From positions 434,001-498,000 of the forward strand of contig JASANG010000424.1 in the NCBI GenBank assembly GCA_030248215.1: a DNA stretch of 64,000 nucleotides, written 5' to 3'. This DNA comes from Enoplolaimus lenunculus. Taxonomy: Eukaryota; Nematoda; Enoplea; Enoplida; Thoracostomopsidae. The translations under genes and the position numbers were made by a program. The notes under the pieces were generated by a model. The model saw only the letters and a list, made by a program, of their open reading frames with translations. It ran no database searches and had not been told where the DNA came from. This document shows, one piece after another, positions 55,701 through 64,000 of this stretch. Within the stretch, counting starts at the first letter, position 1; every line of letters starts with the position of its first letter.

Positions 55701-58008
55701 TGCAAGCAATATATCTGCACTGGTGGGATAGCGTTTGTTTATACGTGGTTTTAAAATGGCAGCAGGTGGAAAAACTTTACAAAATGTTTTTTTTTTATTT
55801 ATGACAAACGTTTCTCAGTTGTTGCTTAATTTTGACCAAAATTAACAAAAATTTATCTTTTGATATTTACACAAAATTTAAGAAAATTTTGAGTTTTTAT
55901 TTGAAATTTATATTTTAATAAATAGTTTTGTCAAATATTTTTATGGGAAAATTGTTCTAAAAATTATTATTTGTGTTTCAGGTAAAGCAGTAACGTATGG
56001 AATTGTCGGCGGACACGATGGCATTTTATGTGAGCTTTATGGCGAAAGCGCTTTGCCTTACAATGTAGAATACCGGACTGCAATGAATTATTATGAACCG
56101 ATTCAAAATTGGCCCTGTCACCATCCAGGTATTGTCAGAAGGTGTATATTAGTGATATACATTGGATAGTTTTTCATATCCGGATATCCGGTAATTGTTG
56201 CCGGATATTTATCCGGATATATGGATATATCTGGATATCCGGATATCCGAAATTAAATATTCTTTTACGAATGTTCGAGGCTAGATTTTGCGTTTTCCGA
56301 ATTTCCGAACTTCAATTTTCGTTTCTTAAGCACTTGTTTTAATTTGATTGTTTAAGGGAACACCACTGACCAACGAGCTGATAGTTATGAGCGTAAAACA
56401 TACAATTCTGAAAATAGTTATTTGTTATGCAACTGCTTCAATGGTACATGGGTATTCGGTTTAGCAGGTTGCTACTTACTAAATAAATACTTGCGTTGGT
56501 CAACCGAAATTGAGTTGATTTGGTTTGTCGCAGTCTGATTTTAACCACTGTAACAGAGATACTATCGAATATCACCTTCCTCTAAGCACATAAATCCGGT
56601 TTACGTTCCAAGAAGAACAGAACCACATTGAAAAGTACCTTACGCTAAATCGTACGTTCAGCCCATGTTGCTTTTAGTGGTGCCTGTGAAAAGTTGATGA
56701 TTTCCTAGTTTGAAAAGGCCTCAAGTCGAACTCTATCTTGTCCTCTCACGATATTACGCTATAAGCCCGGTGTAGGCTTTAATTGCAGACTAATTTTTTG
56801 CTTGGGCTTAGGCTTAAGCTTTGTTTTAGACTTGTGTTTACTGAGGAGGCTTAAACTTAGAAATATGTTTTGAGTATTACATTGCTAAAAGTATTGGCCC
56901 AAATGTTCAGGACCGGCTGTAGTCTTAATATATCAGAACTTATTGCCGATTTGGCTCCTCATAACCTCACTTGTGATTTCAATTAAATTGTCATTTTTTA
57001 AGAGTTGAATCTATACTTTCGCTTTCGTGATCTTATATGGACTACTGCGGAACCAAAAATGCATTTTCAACAGTTCAGAAATGTACATATTTTCATGAAT
57101 TATATTAATACTGTTTAAAAGCGGCGCGCTGAATTGAACTGCGTCACTTTTTGCGTTGGATGACTGGTTTAGCGCACCTAATTTACCACTAATTTTTTTA
57201 GATACTTTTGCTTCAATCTTAAAAACCAAAACTATTAAGAAGCTCTTTTTCCATCAACTTAACGAAGCTGTTTGCTGTGTAAACGGAACATCAATAAGCT
57301 AACATATACATGTCAGCAGTTAGCACATAAATTCTGCAAGTGATAGAAAAATATTAATTTTGTGTTAATAGATAAGAATGGCGCTATACTTGTCATACGA
57401 CGACGTCCGACGCCGTACCGCACCGCAAGTTAAAAAGTTTTGTATATGAATTATGCTACGCTATGTAGAAATTCATGTGCTTTACGGTACAGTGCCGTAC
57501 GGTGACGGACAACGCCGGACGTTATCAAAAGTATAGCGGCATCTTAAGTCAACCTATAATTTTCATCAAACTCAAACGACGAAACAGTCGAACACTAAAC
57601 CCCTTTTCATTCACAAGACACACCGTAGGACCGAGCTTACGACAGTATCCAACAAGATGTATTAGAAAAGAAATGTTTTCAATACTATACAGAATTTTTT
57701 TCGCCAGCTCCTGCAACTTTAGTGGTAAAACAATCCGAACTATTCCAATTTTTTACGCAATAGCATGTCGGATATCCGGCGGTTGTTCGGATACCTGGTG
57801 CCCATATATATCTGTTTTGCATAAGCTGTGTATTTGTAATAAATAACTTAGTTTTGTATTATATTTGGAAAAAAATACTTTTTGTGTTTCAGTTCCGCCA
57901 ATTCGGCCTGGACTCAGTCCACGCGCACCACTTGATGGCCTGACGTCACGTCAACGGGAAAAAGCGTACAGAAGCCGACATTGGTTTCCAAAAGTTTGGA
58001 ATTTATAA
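52732..58008 (+). CDS. secreted PAN/apple-like Cys-rich protein
   Basis: Four exons, 52732-52810, 53792-53947, 55982-56128 and 57893-58008, all join in phase 1 at strong TTTCAG acceptors and GTAAGA-type donors, for 165 residues. Exon 1 is a signal peptide (ICSIFLTALILMALDYAYG). The mature part has eight Cys: CFFCDC, then SEDECLSFCWRDLKKCKAV, then GILCEL and NWPC. The spacing E-C-L-x-x-C, C-x-A-V-x-Y and G-x-x-C-x-L is that of the PAN/apple fold, used by worms in many extracellular adhesive or matrix proteins; binding partners cannot be told. The tail is basic (SRQREKAYRSRHW). Phase-1 introns around the domain are typical of mobile extracellular modules. Introns hold family A, B, E and P elements, so a 498-nt message comes from over 5 kb. 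Confidence 0.8.
52921..53167. mobile_element. MITE family B, full copy, in PAN gene intron 1
   Basis: TA-flanked CACTGTAAATGTCAGTGAGT and TTGGAATTTACAGTG ends. Confidence 0.85.
53228..53362. mobile_element. family E relic
   Basis: CACCCATGTTAACATCAGGG, GTTTCCGCCCGACTG and CTGTTCCATACATGGGCCC are family E words in order; the telomeric block is eroded. Confidence 0.5.
54009..54203. mobile_element. MITE family A, copy 8, in PAN gene intron 2
   Basis: CACTCCGCAAAAACTGGTGT and CACCATTTTTTGCAGTG ends. Confidence 0.75.
54219..54893. mobile_element. family P inverted-repeat element, long copy
   Basis: AGCCCTATTCACACGTGCAA and GCAAAAACTTGCAAGTCTAA plus ATAGGGCTT ends. Several internal CTTGCAAGT/ACTTGCA words. 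A 74-codon frame inside is not supported as a gene. Confidence 0.7.
54967..55212. mobile_element. family E MITE with TTAGGC blocks and perfect 8-bp duplication
   Basis: GGCCCATGTTAAACTCAGGG and CTGTTCTTTACATTGGCC ends between two copies of AGATGTGA. TTAGGC arrays at about 55049-55073 and 55120-55147. It lies in PAN gene intron 2. Confidence 0.85.
56352..56690. repeat. dispersed repeat family M, second copy
   Basis: GGGAACACCACTGACC through GAGCTGATAGTTATGAGCGT and on to TTAGTGGTGCCTGTG matches 34418-34690. Confidence 0.55.
57380..57540. mobile_element. palindromic element in PAN gene intron 3
   Basis: GGCGCTATACTTGTCATACG is answered by AACGCCGGACGTTATC and AAAGTATAGCGGC. G/C-rich CCGTACCGCACCG and CGGTACAGTGCCGTACGG words pair within it. 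Confidence 0.5.
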
Positions 58009-58789
58009 TTGATTTTAATTAATGCATGACTGGAGCTCAAGCCCAAGGTCCGTGCCATCCCTGGTTTCGTACAGTGGCGCAGCATCCGCAAAAGGAAATT
58101 GGACCAGCATCTTTGATTTTTGGAGTAAAAATATTCAACGTTGAGTTGAAAGATTTATGAACAAATACTAAAGGCCGACCATATAGTACAAATTGTTAGA
58201 TTTGGTTGCTTGCTTGTATCGCTGGTTTGAAATTTTGCCCACAATATTTCGCACCTCAGCGTATGTGTGGCCCCTCCCGTTTTTGGATCAGCTGCGATGT
58301 CCCTTGATCCATATTTTAGGCCGTATTTTAAAAATGGGATATTTTTAAAATTTTGAAAATTTCAATTATGTACACAATTATTGCGTTTGTGACACTTTTT
58401 GTATTGCTTTGTTTTTTGTAATCTCTGGCATATGATACATTTGTTCAAAAATGCGTTTTGGCGTTCAAATTGAACATTTCTACCGCGTCCGTTAGGTATA
58501 TTGAATTTGAATTCCAAGTATTCACATACCTGTACGTTTTATATTGTGTATTTTTTAAAACAATTCAAATATCAATAATATTGAATAATAAACTTTAATG
58601 TTAATATATAAACAGTTTGGTTGCGCTGGTTTTAAGTTTTTCAAAATCCTTTTTTGGGGCCTTTGGGCAACATTGTATACGATAGATAAACTCGATGGAA
58701 TATATCCTCATGAAACTTCCCATGACCCAAGTAAAAAGTGCTGTTAACAACAAAGTTTACAATAGCCTTCTATAGAACCACCGTAAGTG

Positions 58790-59050
58790 TAAACATGTGC
58801 GACATGCGTGTCCTGGTGCATATGCAATATATCTGCAATGCACAGTGTGTAGTATGCTTGTCGGCAGCATACGGTTAACATATAGTTGACGATAGAAACA
58901 GTACGACATTTGGGCTATACGCGCAGTGGTAACATCGTCTGCTTGACACGTAAAAGGTCGCTAGTTTAAAACCATCCGTACTTAACCCGCTTTCCCAGCT
59001 GTTTAGTAGGAAGGTCTGAAATCCCGGTTCGTACCTTGACTGAAAGCAAA
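58790..59050 (+). repeat. tRNA-derived SINE-like unit (family I)
   Basis: GACATGCGTGTCCTGGTGCA head, then GCGCAGTGGTAAC (A box, 58921) and CTAGTTTAAAACC (decayed B box, 58961). Confidence 0.5.
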
Positions 59051-59269
59051 AAAGCTTCATATGATATTATCTCGTCTCGGAATAAAATCCTGGTTTGGCT
59101 TTTGGTTTCGGGTGGGGCATGTTTCTTTTAATAGAGCCGTCCTGGTTTCTGATTGGTCTGTGAAAAAGGTTTAGATTATAGACTACATTTTTTGCTTAAG
59201 CTCAGGCTTAGGCATACACTTTTTATTAACACTTAGGCTCAGGTGTAAGAATAGTAAATACGACGGCCC

Positions 59270-59295
59270 AAAAAAAAAAAAAAAAAAAAAAAAAA
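59270..59295. repeat. 26-base poly(A) abutting a MITE
   Basis: Twenty-six A residues replace the left end of a family A MITE. Confidence 0.95.
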
Positions 59296-59464
59296 TAGGC
59301 TTTTCCTGACTACACAAACTGAGTCAAATTCGACTCCGCCAGAGTTAAATGTGCGACATGATGAATCGAATTGGACTCTCGTAGAGTCGAATTTGACTCA
59401 ATTTGTGTAGTTAGGAAAAACCTATTTCCGAGAGAGTCAATCTGATTCACCATTTTTTACAGTG
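59296..59464. mobile_element. MITE family A, left end replaced by poly(A)
   Basis: It starts TAGGCTTTTCCTGACTACAC, an internal family A word, and ends TTCACCATTTTTTACAGTG then TA. Confidence 0.75.
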
Positions 59465-59654
59465 TAAGAGTAGCATAGACCGTTTCGGATTGAGATTCTA
59501 CGCAGGGCACACGGTTTATCTTTAGTCCATTGATCTGTTTAACATAGTATTGAATAATATGCGTTTGATTTTAGTGCAAAAATTAAGGCGTTTATAAGGT
59601 ATCAAAACGAAATTATAAGATTTTAGGAAACTGTATTTCATATTGTGCATAACA

Positions 59655-59832
59655 TTTATGGCCCATCTAAAGATGAGAAGCGGATCTGTTTTCTTCGGGA
59701 CTGCATTTAGAGTAAGCTTAAAGCTTTAGACTATTTTTTTGCTTACGTTTAAGCTCATATTTACGATTAGACTTAGGAATAGGAATATATATGCTTGTAC
59801 TATTGGTACGACCCTGTTCTATACATTGGCTG
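59655..59832. mobile_element. family E copy, diverged
   Basis: GGCCCATCTAAAGATGAG, AAGCTTTAGACTATTTTTTT and CTGTTCTATACATTGGC in family order, with a decayed TTAGGC block. Confidence 0.5.
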
Positions 59833-60472
59833 GAATTATTGTTAATCAAGTAGTGTAAGATATTTATATATCCCCACTAGCGCTATCTGTAGAACCTTGG
59901 CCAATGTTACTTTGATGGACGTAAACAGTAGTATAAGCATATTCCTCAGCCTGCCTATCAGCTGCATTCATTAAAGGAACGCGGGAGCGATTTTGACATT
60001 TAAAATTCAATTCCTGTTACCAGATCCGTAAACCACGTTGATAACCCTTACCGTTTCCATAATTGTATTAAGGATATTTTCTCAGGCTCAAGTTGTCAGC
60101 AGGTAGACAGCTCATACGCAATCCACTCAGCAGACCACGCCCGTAGCCAGCTCCATCTTGCTATGTAGGCGACACATTTTTCAGAAGGTGCATACAAAAG
60201 TTTTCGATGACTTACAAGCAATAAGATTAATAATTTTTAAGGGTCTGGAGTAACAGTCTTCCAAGTGTAGCAGGCCCCTTTCGTGCTACCGGATGGACTC
60301 AGACACAACGAGTATGCGCATAGCCACGGTCATTACTTGCTGTTGCTCGTCGTTTGTGCCTGAGAAACAATACTTGATAGCGATCAAGGCCGAATCTATA
60401 ATGTGGCACGTATAGCAATTACCGTACACCATTCTGTCAGCGTTGCCAGCTGCGACCATAGCAGTCAGTGTA

Positions 60473-60724
60473 CACTGTAATTTCCAATGAGTTGCATACT
60501 CAACTCAGCTCGAAAATTAGTTATTTCTGTGTTAATAACAATATTCATTAACTCACTCTGAGTTGAGTAGATTTTCCGTCTCATATGACTTGATTCTGGT
60601 TGAGTCGATCAGTTAACTCAGATTGCGTTGTATCAACTCACAATTCTGAGTTCTGGGCGTTCTAACTCAGACTGAGTGATTCAATTCGTTTTGAGATAAA
60701 ATCAAGTCACTGGAATTTACAGTG
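60473..60724. mobile_element. MITE family B, full copy
   Basis: TA-flanked CACTGTAATTTCCAATGAGT and CACTGGAATTTACAGTG ends. Confidence 0.85.
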
Positions 60725-61049
60725 TAAACGCCGAGTTGTTCGCTACGAATACATCAATCAATCCTGTTTATGTACCAACCAGTGCCGGTGCAGGCAGGGG
60801 TGGGGGCTCCCGCCAAATTCCAGGGTGGGGTCCCCTAAACTCGCGAGCGAAGCGAGCCAAAAGCCAGGCGCATTTTCAAACTTGAGCGGTTTTTGTTTCA
60901 ACCGGTTAGGGCGAGGGGAGTTTCGGGGTGCGGCCCCCCAAATAAGGTGTATGGGGTGGTGGCCGCTCCGGCCGTGGTATCAACTAAAGCCTGACTTGAG
61001 AGCAGCTACAATATGGCGCAGTGCAGTTGGCGATGAAATACAGGTTTAG

Positions 61050-61117
61050 CCTAGTGATCGAACCCGGGTCTTCAGCGTGCAAGTCAGATATGTTATCCAC
61101 TGCTCCACTAAGACGTG
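61050..61117 (-). repeat. tRNA-like piece, reverse strand
   Basis: On the minus strand TAGTGGAGCAGTGGATAAC resembles an A box and CCCGGGTTCGATCAC a B box. The acceptor arms do not pair. Confidence 0.45.
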
Positions 61118-61478
61118 ATATCGCACGGTCAACCGCAACACCATCAGATCAATTTCAACTGGCTGCGTTTTAATCAATTTTTAATAGTCGGGGTTTGATG
61201 TTACTTTTGGAACCATAAAATAAAAATGTCGGTGGTGTGGTTTGTTGTAGAAATAAATTCAAATTATAGACGGTTCACTTGAGTAATTACCAACGATTTA
61301 ATTTCGTTATATTTATGTGGGGGGTAAAACTGTAAAAAAGATGTTTACATAATGCGTAGAACGAACTTTTGTTATACGATTTCATTGATGGTGTTGGTGC
61401 TAATATTATTGCGGATAGCAAACGACAATCTAAGTAAGACATGTTAGTCTTTAGTAATAATAGACGTAGGGTTTGTGA

Positions 61479-61900
61479 CAGGGTGCAACCGGAATTCCGG
61501 TTCCGGTAGAAAATCCGATATTTTAATACTATCTGTTTCCGCGTATAAATCCGGTATTTTTTCACGGGAATTATCCGGTATTTTCGGTATTGAAAATTTT
61601 TCTCATTTGAAAATTTAAGCAAAATTGACATATTATTCAAACTTATTTCTCTAAAATTGTCCGTGCGTGTATTGCCAAAATTTTCAATTTGTGCCATACT
61701 CCATAATTTTCTATATGTTTCCACTTACTGCATTCGTTTCAGGATTTTGGCATTCTAAATGGTATGTTTACAGCATTAAAAGCGATAAAATAGCGTTAAA
61801 AATAAATTTTTCGGTAACAAGTATTTTTCATTTTCCGGTTCCGGTTCTGGTATTTTTTAACTTTCCGGTTCCGGTATTTTATAATTCCGGTTTCACCCGG
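61479..61900. mobile_element. family F hAT-like MITE with perfect 8-bp duplication
   Basis: CAGGGTGCAACCGGAATTCC and CCGGTTTCACCCGG ends between two copies of GTTTGTGA. The 145-codon minus-strand frame over it is not a gene. Confidence 0.85.
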
Positions 61901-62252
61901 GTTTGTGATAAGTAATGATACCTCACCGTCTAAATAGAATATTACTTCATTTTGGATTTCTAATATACCTACATTTTAATGTTTGCTACAAAAAGGTCGT
62001 CAGGTATATATGTCGTATAACCAAACTGCTATTCAGGCCAATTATTTACTCGGCAAGACCAATTAACTTGCTATGTTTTCTTTTTTACGGGCGTCTATTT
62101 TTTAATGGGGCGGTATTATTGTAATAGGGTAGATAGCTTTAGGTTAAACGAGTTTTTGCTTAGGTGTAAGTTTAGAGCTAGGAATGCGCTTTGACAAGTG
62201 CTTCTCGCATCAATACTGTAAAGCATAGAGTGTAATTTAAAGTTAGTTAGGG

Positions 62253-62312
62253 CCTGCATTCTCATATGTGTGTAGCACCTATCAACAGTTTGAGAATATG
62301 GGCCTGCACTGC
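62253..62312. mobile_element. family H MITE, strongly deleted
   Basis: CATTCTCATATGTGTGTAGC and GTTTGAGAATATGGGC ends lie only 60 bp apart. Confidence 0.5.
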
Positions 62313-62526
62313 AATGGTATTGACTTAATTGTCCAATCATATTTAATAGCATGGTCAGGTCGGCGACCAACAACCGCTAGGTTAATTTGTAGTTGGACTG
62401 AAAGATTTGTGCGAGTCAAAGTTTAAAAAATATCAAAACTTTCACTACTAAAATTGTCATCTTCGTAAAATATTTTACGTTTCACTGGAATGCGATTGAA
62501 ATATTTTTGTTTAAAATACAACCAGG

Positions 62527-63178
62527 TCAAGAGCTGCAAGAACAATATCAGGAACAACAACAAGAACAACAACAACAGCAACAACATCAACAACAAGGAC
62601 AACAAGTAGGACAACAACAACAACAACAACCACCACAACACCAAACACCACAAAACCAACAACAGCGAAAGGAAGATGGAATAGCAGACGACAAAGAGAA
62701 AACAAAAGCAAGGAAAAAAGTTGAAGAAAAACAAAAACAACGACAACAACAACAAAAACATCATCGACAACAACAACAACGACGACGACGACAACAACGA
62801 CAACAACGACGACGACAACGACAACAACGACGACAACAACAACAACAACAACACCGACGACGACAGCAAAAACTCAAAGCTGCAGCGATGACGGAAGACC
62901 AATACAAAGAACTGCGTAAAAAAGTTGGATCGTTTGTCAGCCAAGCATCAACAGCGCTGTCGTTGGTCAAAGAGAAAAAAATGCCTCCTTCAAAACATCC
63001 CGCAACCAAGTTTCCTCCACTGCGCTCACCTGTCAGGTCAGCACGATTTCCACGAATTACTCACCATCCGTCACGAATGCTGTACCCGCATCTCAACCTG
63101 CTTTACTGTGGTATACCGAAAAATTGTCATTCACAATTCAAAGGTACCTACTGTAGTGACCCGAGAAGAGGACGGTAA
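62527..63178 (+). CDS. Gln/Arg-rich open frame, possible internal exon, unknown
   Basis: The frame is open for about 220 codons with no ATG until codon 121, so it is likely an internal exon; CAACCAG just before 62527 could be its acceptor. The first two-thirds is low complexity: poly-Gln, then a charged patch (KEDGIADDKEKTKARKK), then Gln/Arg repeats. After this comes MTEDQYKELRKKVGSFVSQA, which reads as a helical protein segment, and a basic Pro/Arg stretch. The last ten codons run into a family G element, so the real exon probably ends earlier (a GTCAGC donor lies at about 63038). I do not recognise it; a host low-complexity protein or a transposon-derived protein are both possible. Confidence 0.35.
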
Positions 63179-63495
63179 TAAAGAGGTCTCCATTTTGAGT
63201 CCCAATCAACATGAGTCCGTATCCCTAATAAGAGTCCGTAAAGTCTATAAATCTCAATTATCCATGATTGTAGTGCATAAATGCCTCCAATAGTCAGAAC
63301 CAAATAAAGTTGACTTCCAAACTTTAAAGCATACTCAAGTTTTTAAAGTATATTCCTAAGTATAACCTTATCGTTAAAGGGCGGAGGAGGATGGGTTAAA
63401 CTAAATAACAGTCCGTAAACCGAATAACAGGGGGGACCCTCCGGAGATGAAAAATAAATATCGGTCCCCCCTCTTACTCGGGCCACCACAGTATC
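63146..63495. mobile_element. family G inverted-repeat element, best-preserved copy
   Basis: TACTGTAGTGACCCGAGAAG at the left and CTTACTCGGGCCACCACAGT then A at the right are inverted, with TA at the edges. Interior words AGTCCGT and CCGAATAACAGGGGG match the other copies. Confidence 0.75.
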
Positions 63496-63834
63496 GCAAA
63501 AGAAACTGACTATTTGAGACATTGACTTTGTTCAGAGGCGGATCCAAAAATTTCCCACAGGGAGGGGGGCGGACTGGCAACTGTTATGAAACGCAAAAAT
63601 TGTAAGGTAGGGTACCTTACAATTTTATCAACAAAACATTTTTAAGGGGTAAAATTGTAAGACTTTATCACAAAGAAATTTCTGAGGGCAAAAATTCTAT
63701 TTATTACAAAATTTTTCTGATGGGGAAATTTCTAAGGTAGCGTTTTTATCATTTTATCGCAAGAACAATTCTGACGTGGGGGGGGGCAAAATATATACCC
63801 AGAACAAGCGAGAGTTGCCTTGACGATGAGCATC

Positions 63835-63900
63835 AAGCTCTTATAGTTGAGCGGTGGTGGTAAACGGGTCCAATCCGAGGGTCCAAGATTCGAATCCTAA
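63835..63900 (+). repeat. tRNA-like piece
   Basis: CTTATAGTTGAGCGGTGG (A box-like) and AAGATTCGAATCC (B box) about 40 bp apart, as in family C elements, but with no TTAA-bounded ends visible. Confidence 0.45.
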
Positions 63901-63978
63901 TTTGAAAACTGGCAGTTTTTTAAATATACTCGTTTGGCCAAGAGTTAAATTTTGAAATACATTCGCTTAATCTAACTG

Positions 63979-64000
63979 CACACCAAAAATTGGTGAGTCA
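63979..64000. mobile_element. MITE family A, cut by the window edge
   Basis: GCACACCAAAAATTGGTGAG then TCA is the first part of a family A left end. Confidence 0.55.

Larger units (their letters stand above)
58009..62526. other. intergenic, repeats only
   Basis: Contains a SINE-like unit, a poly(A) tract joined to a family A MITE, family E and B copies, a G/C-rich repeat (60790-61000), a reverse tRNA-like piece and a family F MITE. No exon could be supported; 58020-58780 is featureless. Confidence 0.5.

Noticed and set aside
57475-57846. 123-codon plus-strand frame
   Set aside because: It sits in a PAN gene intron, begins in a palindromic element and has no recognisable domain.
61287-61724. 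145-codon minus-strand frame
   Set aside because: It overlaps a family F MITE with a clear 8-bp duplication and has no protein-like pattern.
62423-62944. Leu/Ser-rich minus-strand frame
   Set aside because: It is the complement of the CAA/CGA-rich tract.
1-64000. CRISPR array, operon or bacterial-type features
   Set aside because: Introns, MITEs, collagens and A/T-rich spacers show a nuclear animal genome; no spaced identical repeats with unique spacers were seen.

Overview
The window looks like a chromosomal segment from a nematode. Two genes carry the nematode-specific cuticle-collagen layout: an N-terminal cuticle domain, Gly-X-Y blocks, Cys clusters and a C-terminal ARLAPGY. A third encodes a PAN/apple-like secreted protein of a style common in worms, and blocks of the nematode telomeric hexamer TTAGGC are scattered through small transposons. 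Long repeat-filled introns and very high repeat content would suit an enoplean/dorylaimian worm such as a mermithid, but that placement is inference.

One-exon reading hides most of the genes. I assembled them from short exons with GT/AG junctions and matching phases. From left to right they are: (1) the 5' part of a Cys-loop ligand-gated ion channel on the minus strand (exons 3789-3650, 2787-2705, 988-921, 305-216), running off the left edge; (2) a two-exon secreted protein of 141 aa (5143-5720, plus); (3) and (5) two paralogous three-exon cuticle collagens on the minus strand (14241-11479 and 21396-18624), with the same intron phases and equal 587-nt last exons; (6) a possible zinc-knuckle first exon at 23.8 kb; (7) a two-exon 105-aa secreted protein (26801-25410, minus) with a second, decayed or alternative copy of its last exon in the intron; (8) an hnRNP K homologue with three KH domains over nine exons (42739-35864, minus); (9) a candidate small membrane protein on the opposite strand just upstream of it (42941-43347); (10) a complete five-exon ATP12/ATPAF2 F1-ATPase assembly factor (45115-49409, plus); (11) a four-exon PAN-like secreted protein of 165 aa (52732-58008, plus); and (12) a Gln/Arg-rich open frame at 62.5-63.2 kb. 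Several weaker single exons are listed with low confidence.

The rest of the window is dominated by short non-autonomous DNA transposons. Family A (TA target, CACTGC ends) and family B (TA target, CACTGTAAA ends) are long palindromes built from TGAGTC or TGAGTT words. Family C has TTAA targets and CCCTTTCTCAC ends, as in piggyBac relatives, and carries tRNA-like A and B boxes. Families E, F, J, N and O have 8-bp target duplications like hAT elements, and many family E copies contain TTAGGC arrays. Families G, H, M, P and Q are further inverted-repeat elements or dispersed repeats. tRNA-derived SINE-like units, a 25-bp minisatellite inside a collagen intron, and tandem duplications that touch coding exons are also present. 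Nested insertions give a relative order of invasion: family C entered families B, E and P.

Nothing here looks like one co-ordinated accessory gene system. The most distinctive features are the tRNA-promoter-bearing TTAA elements, the telomere-word-bearing hAT MITEs, the AP-1-like palindromic MITEs, and the duplicated exons.
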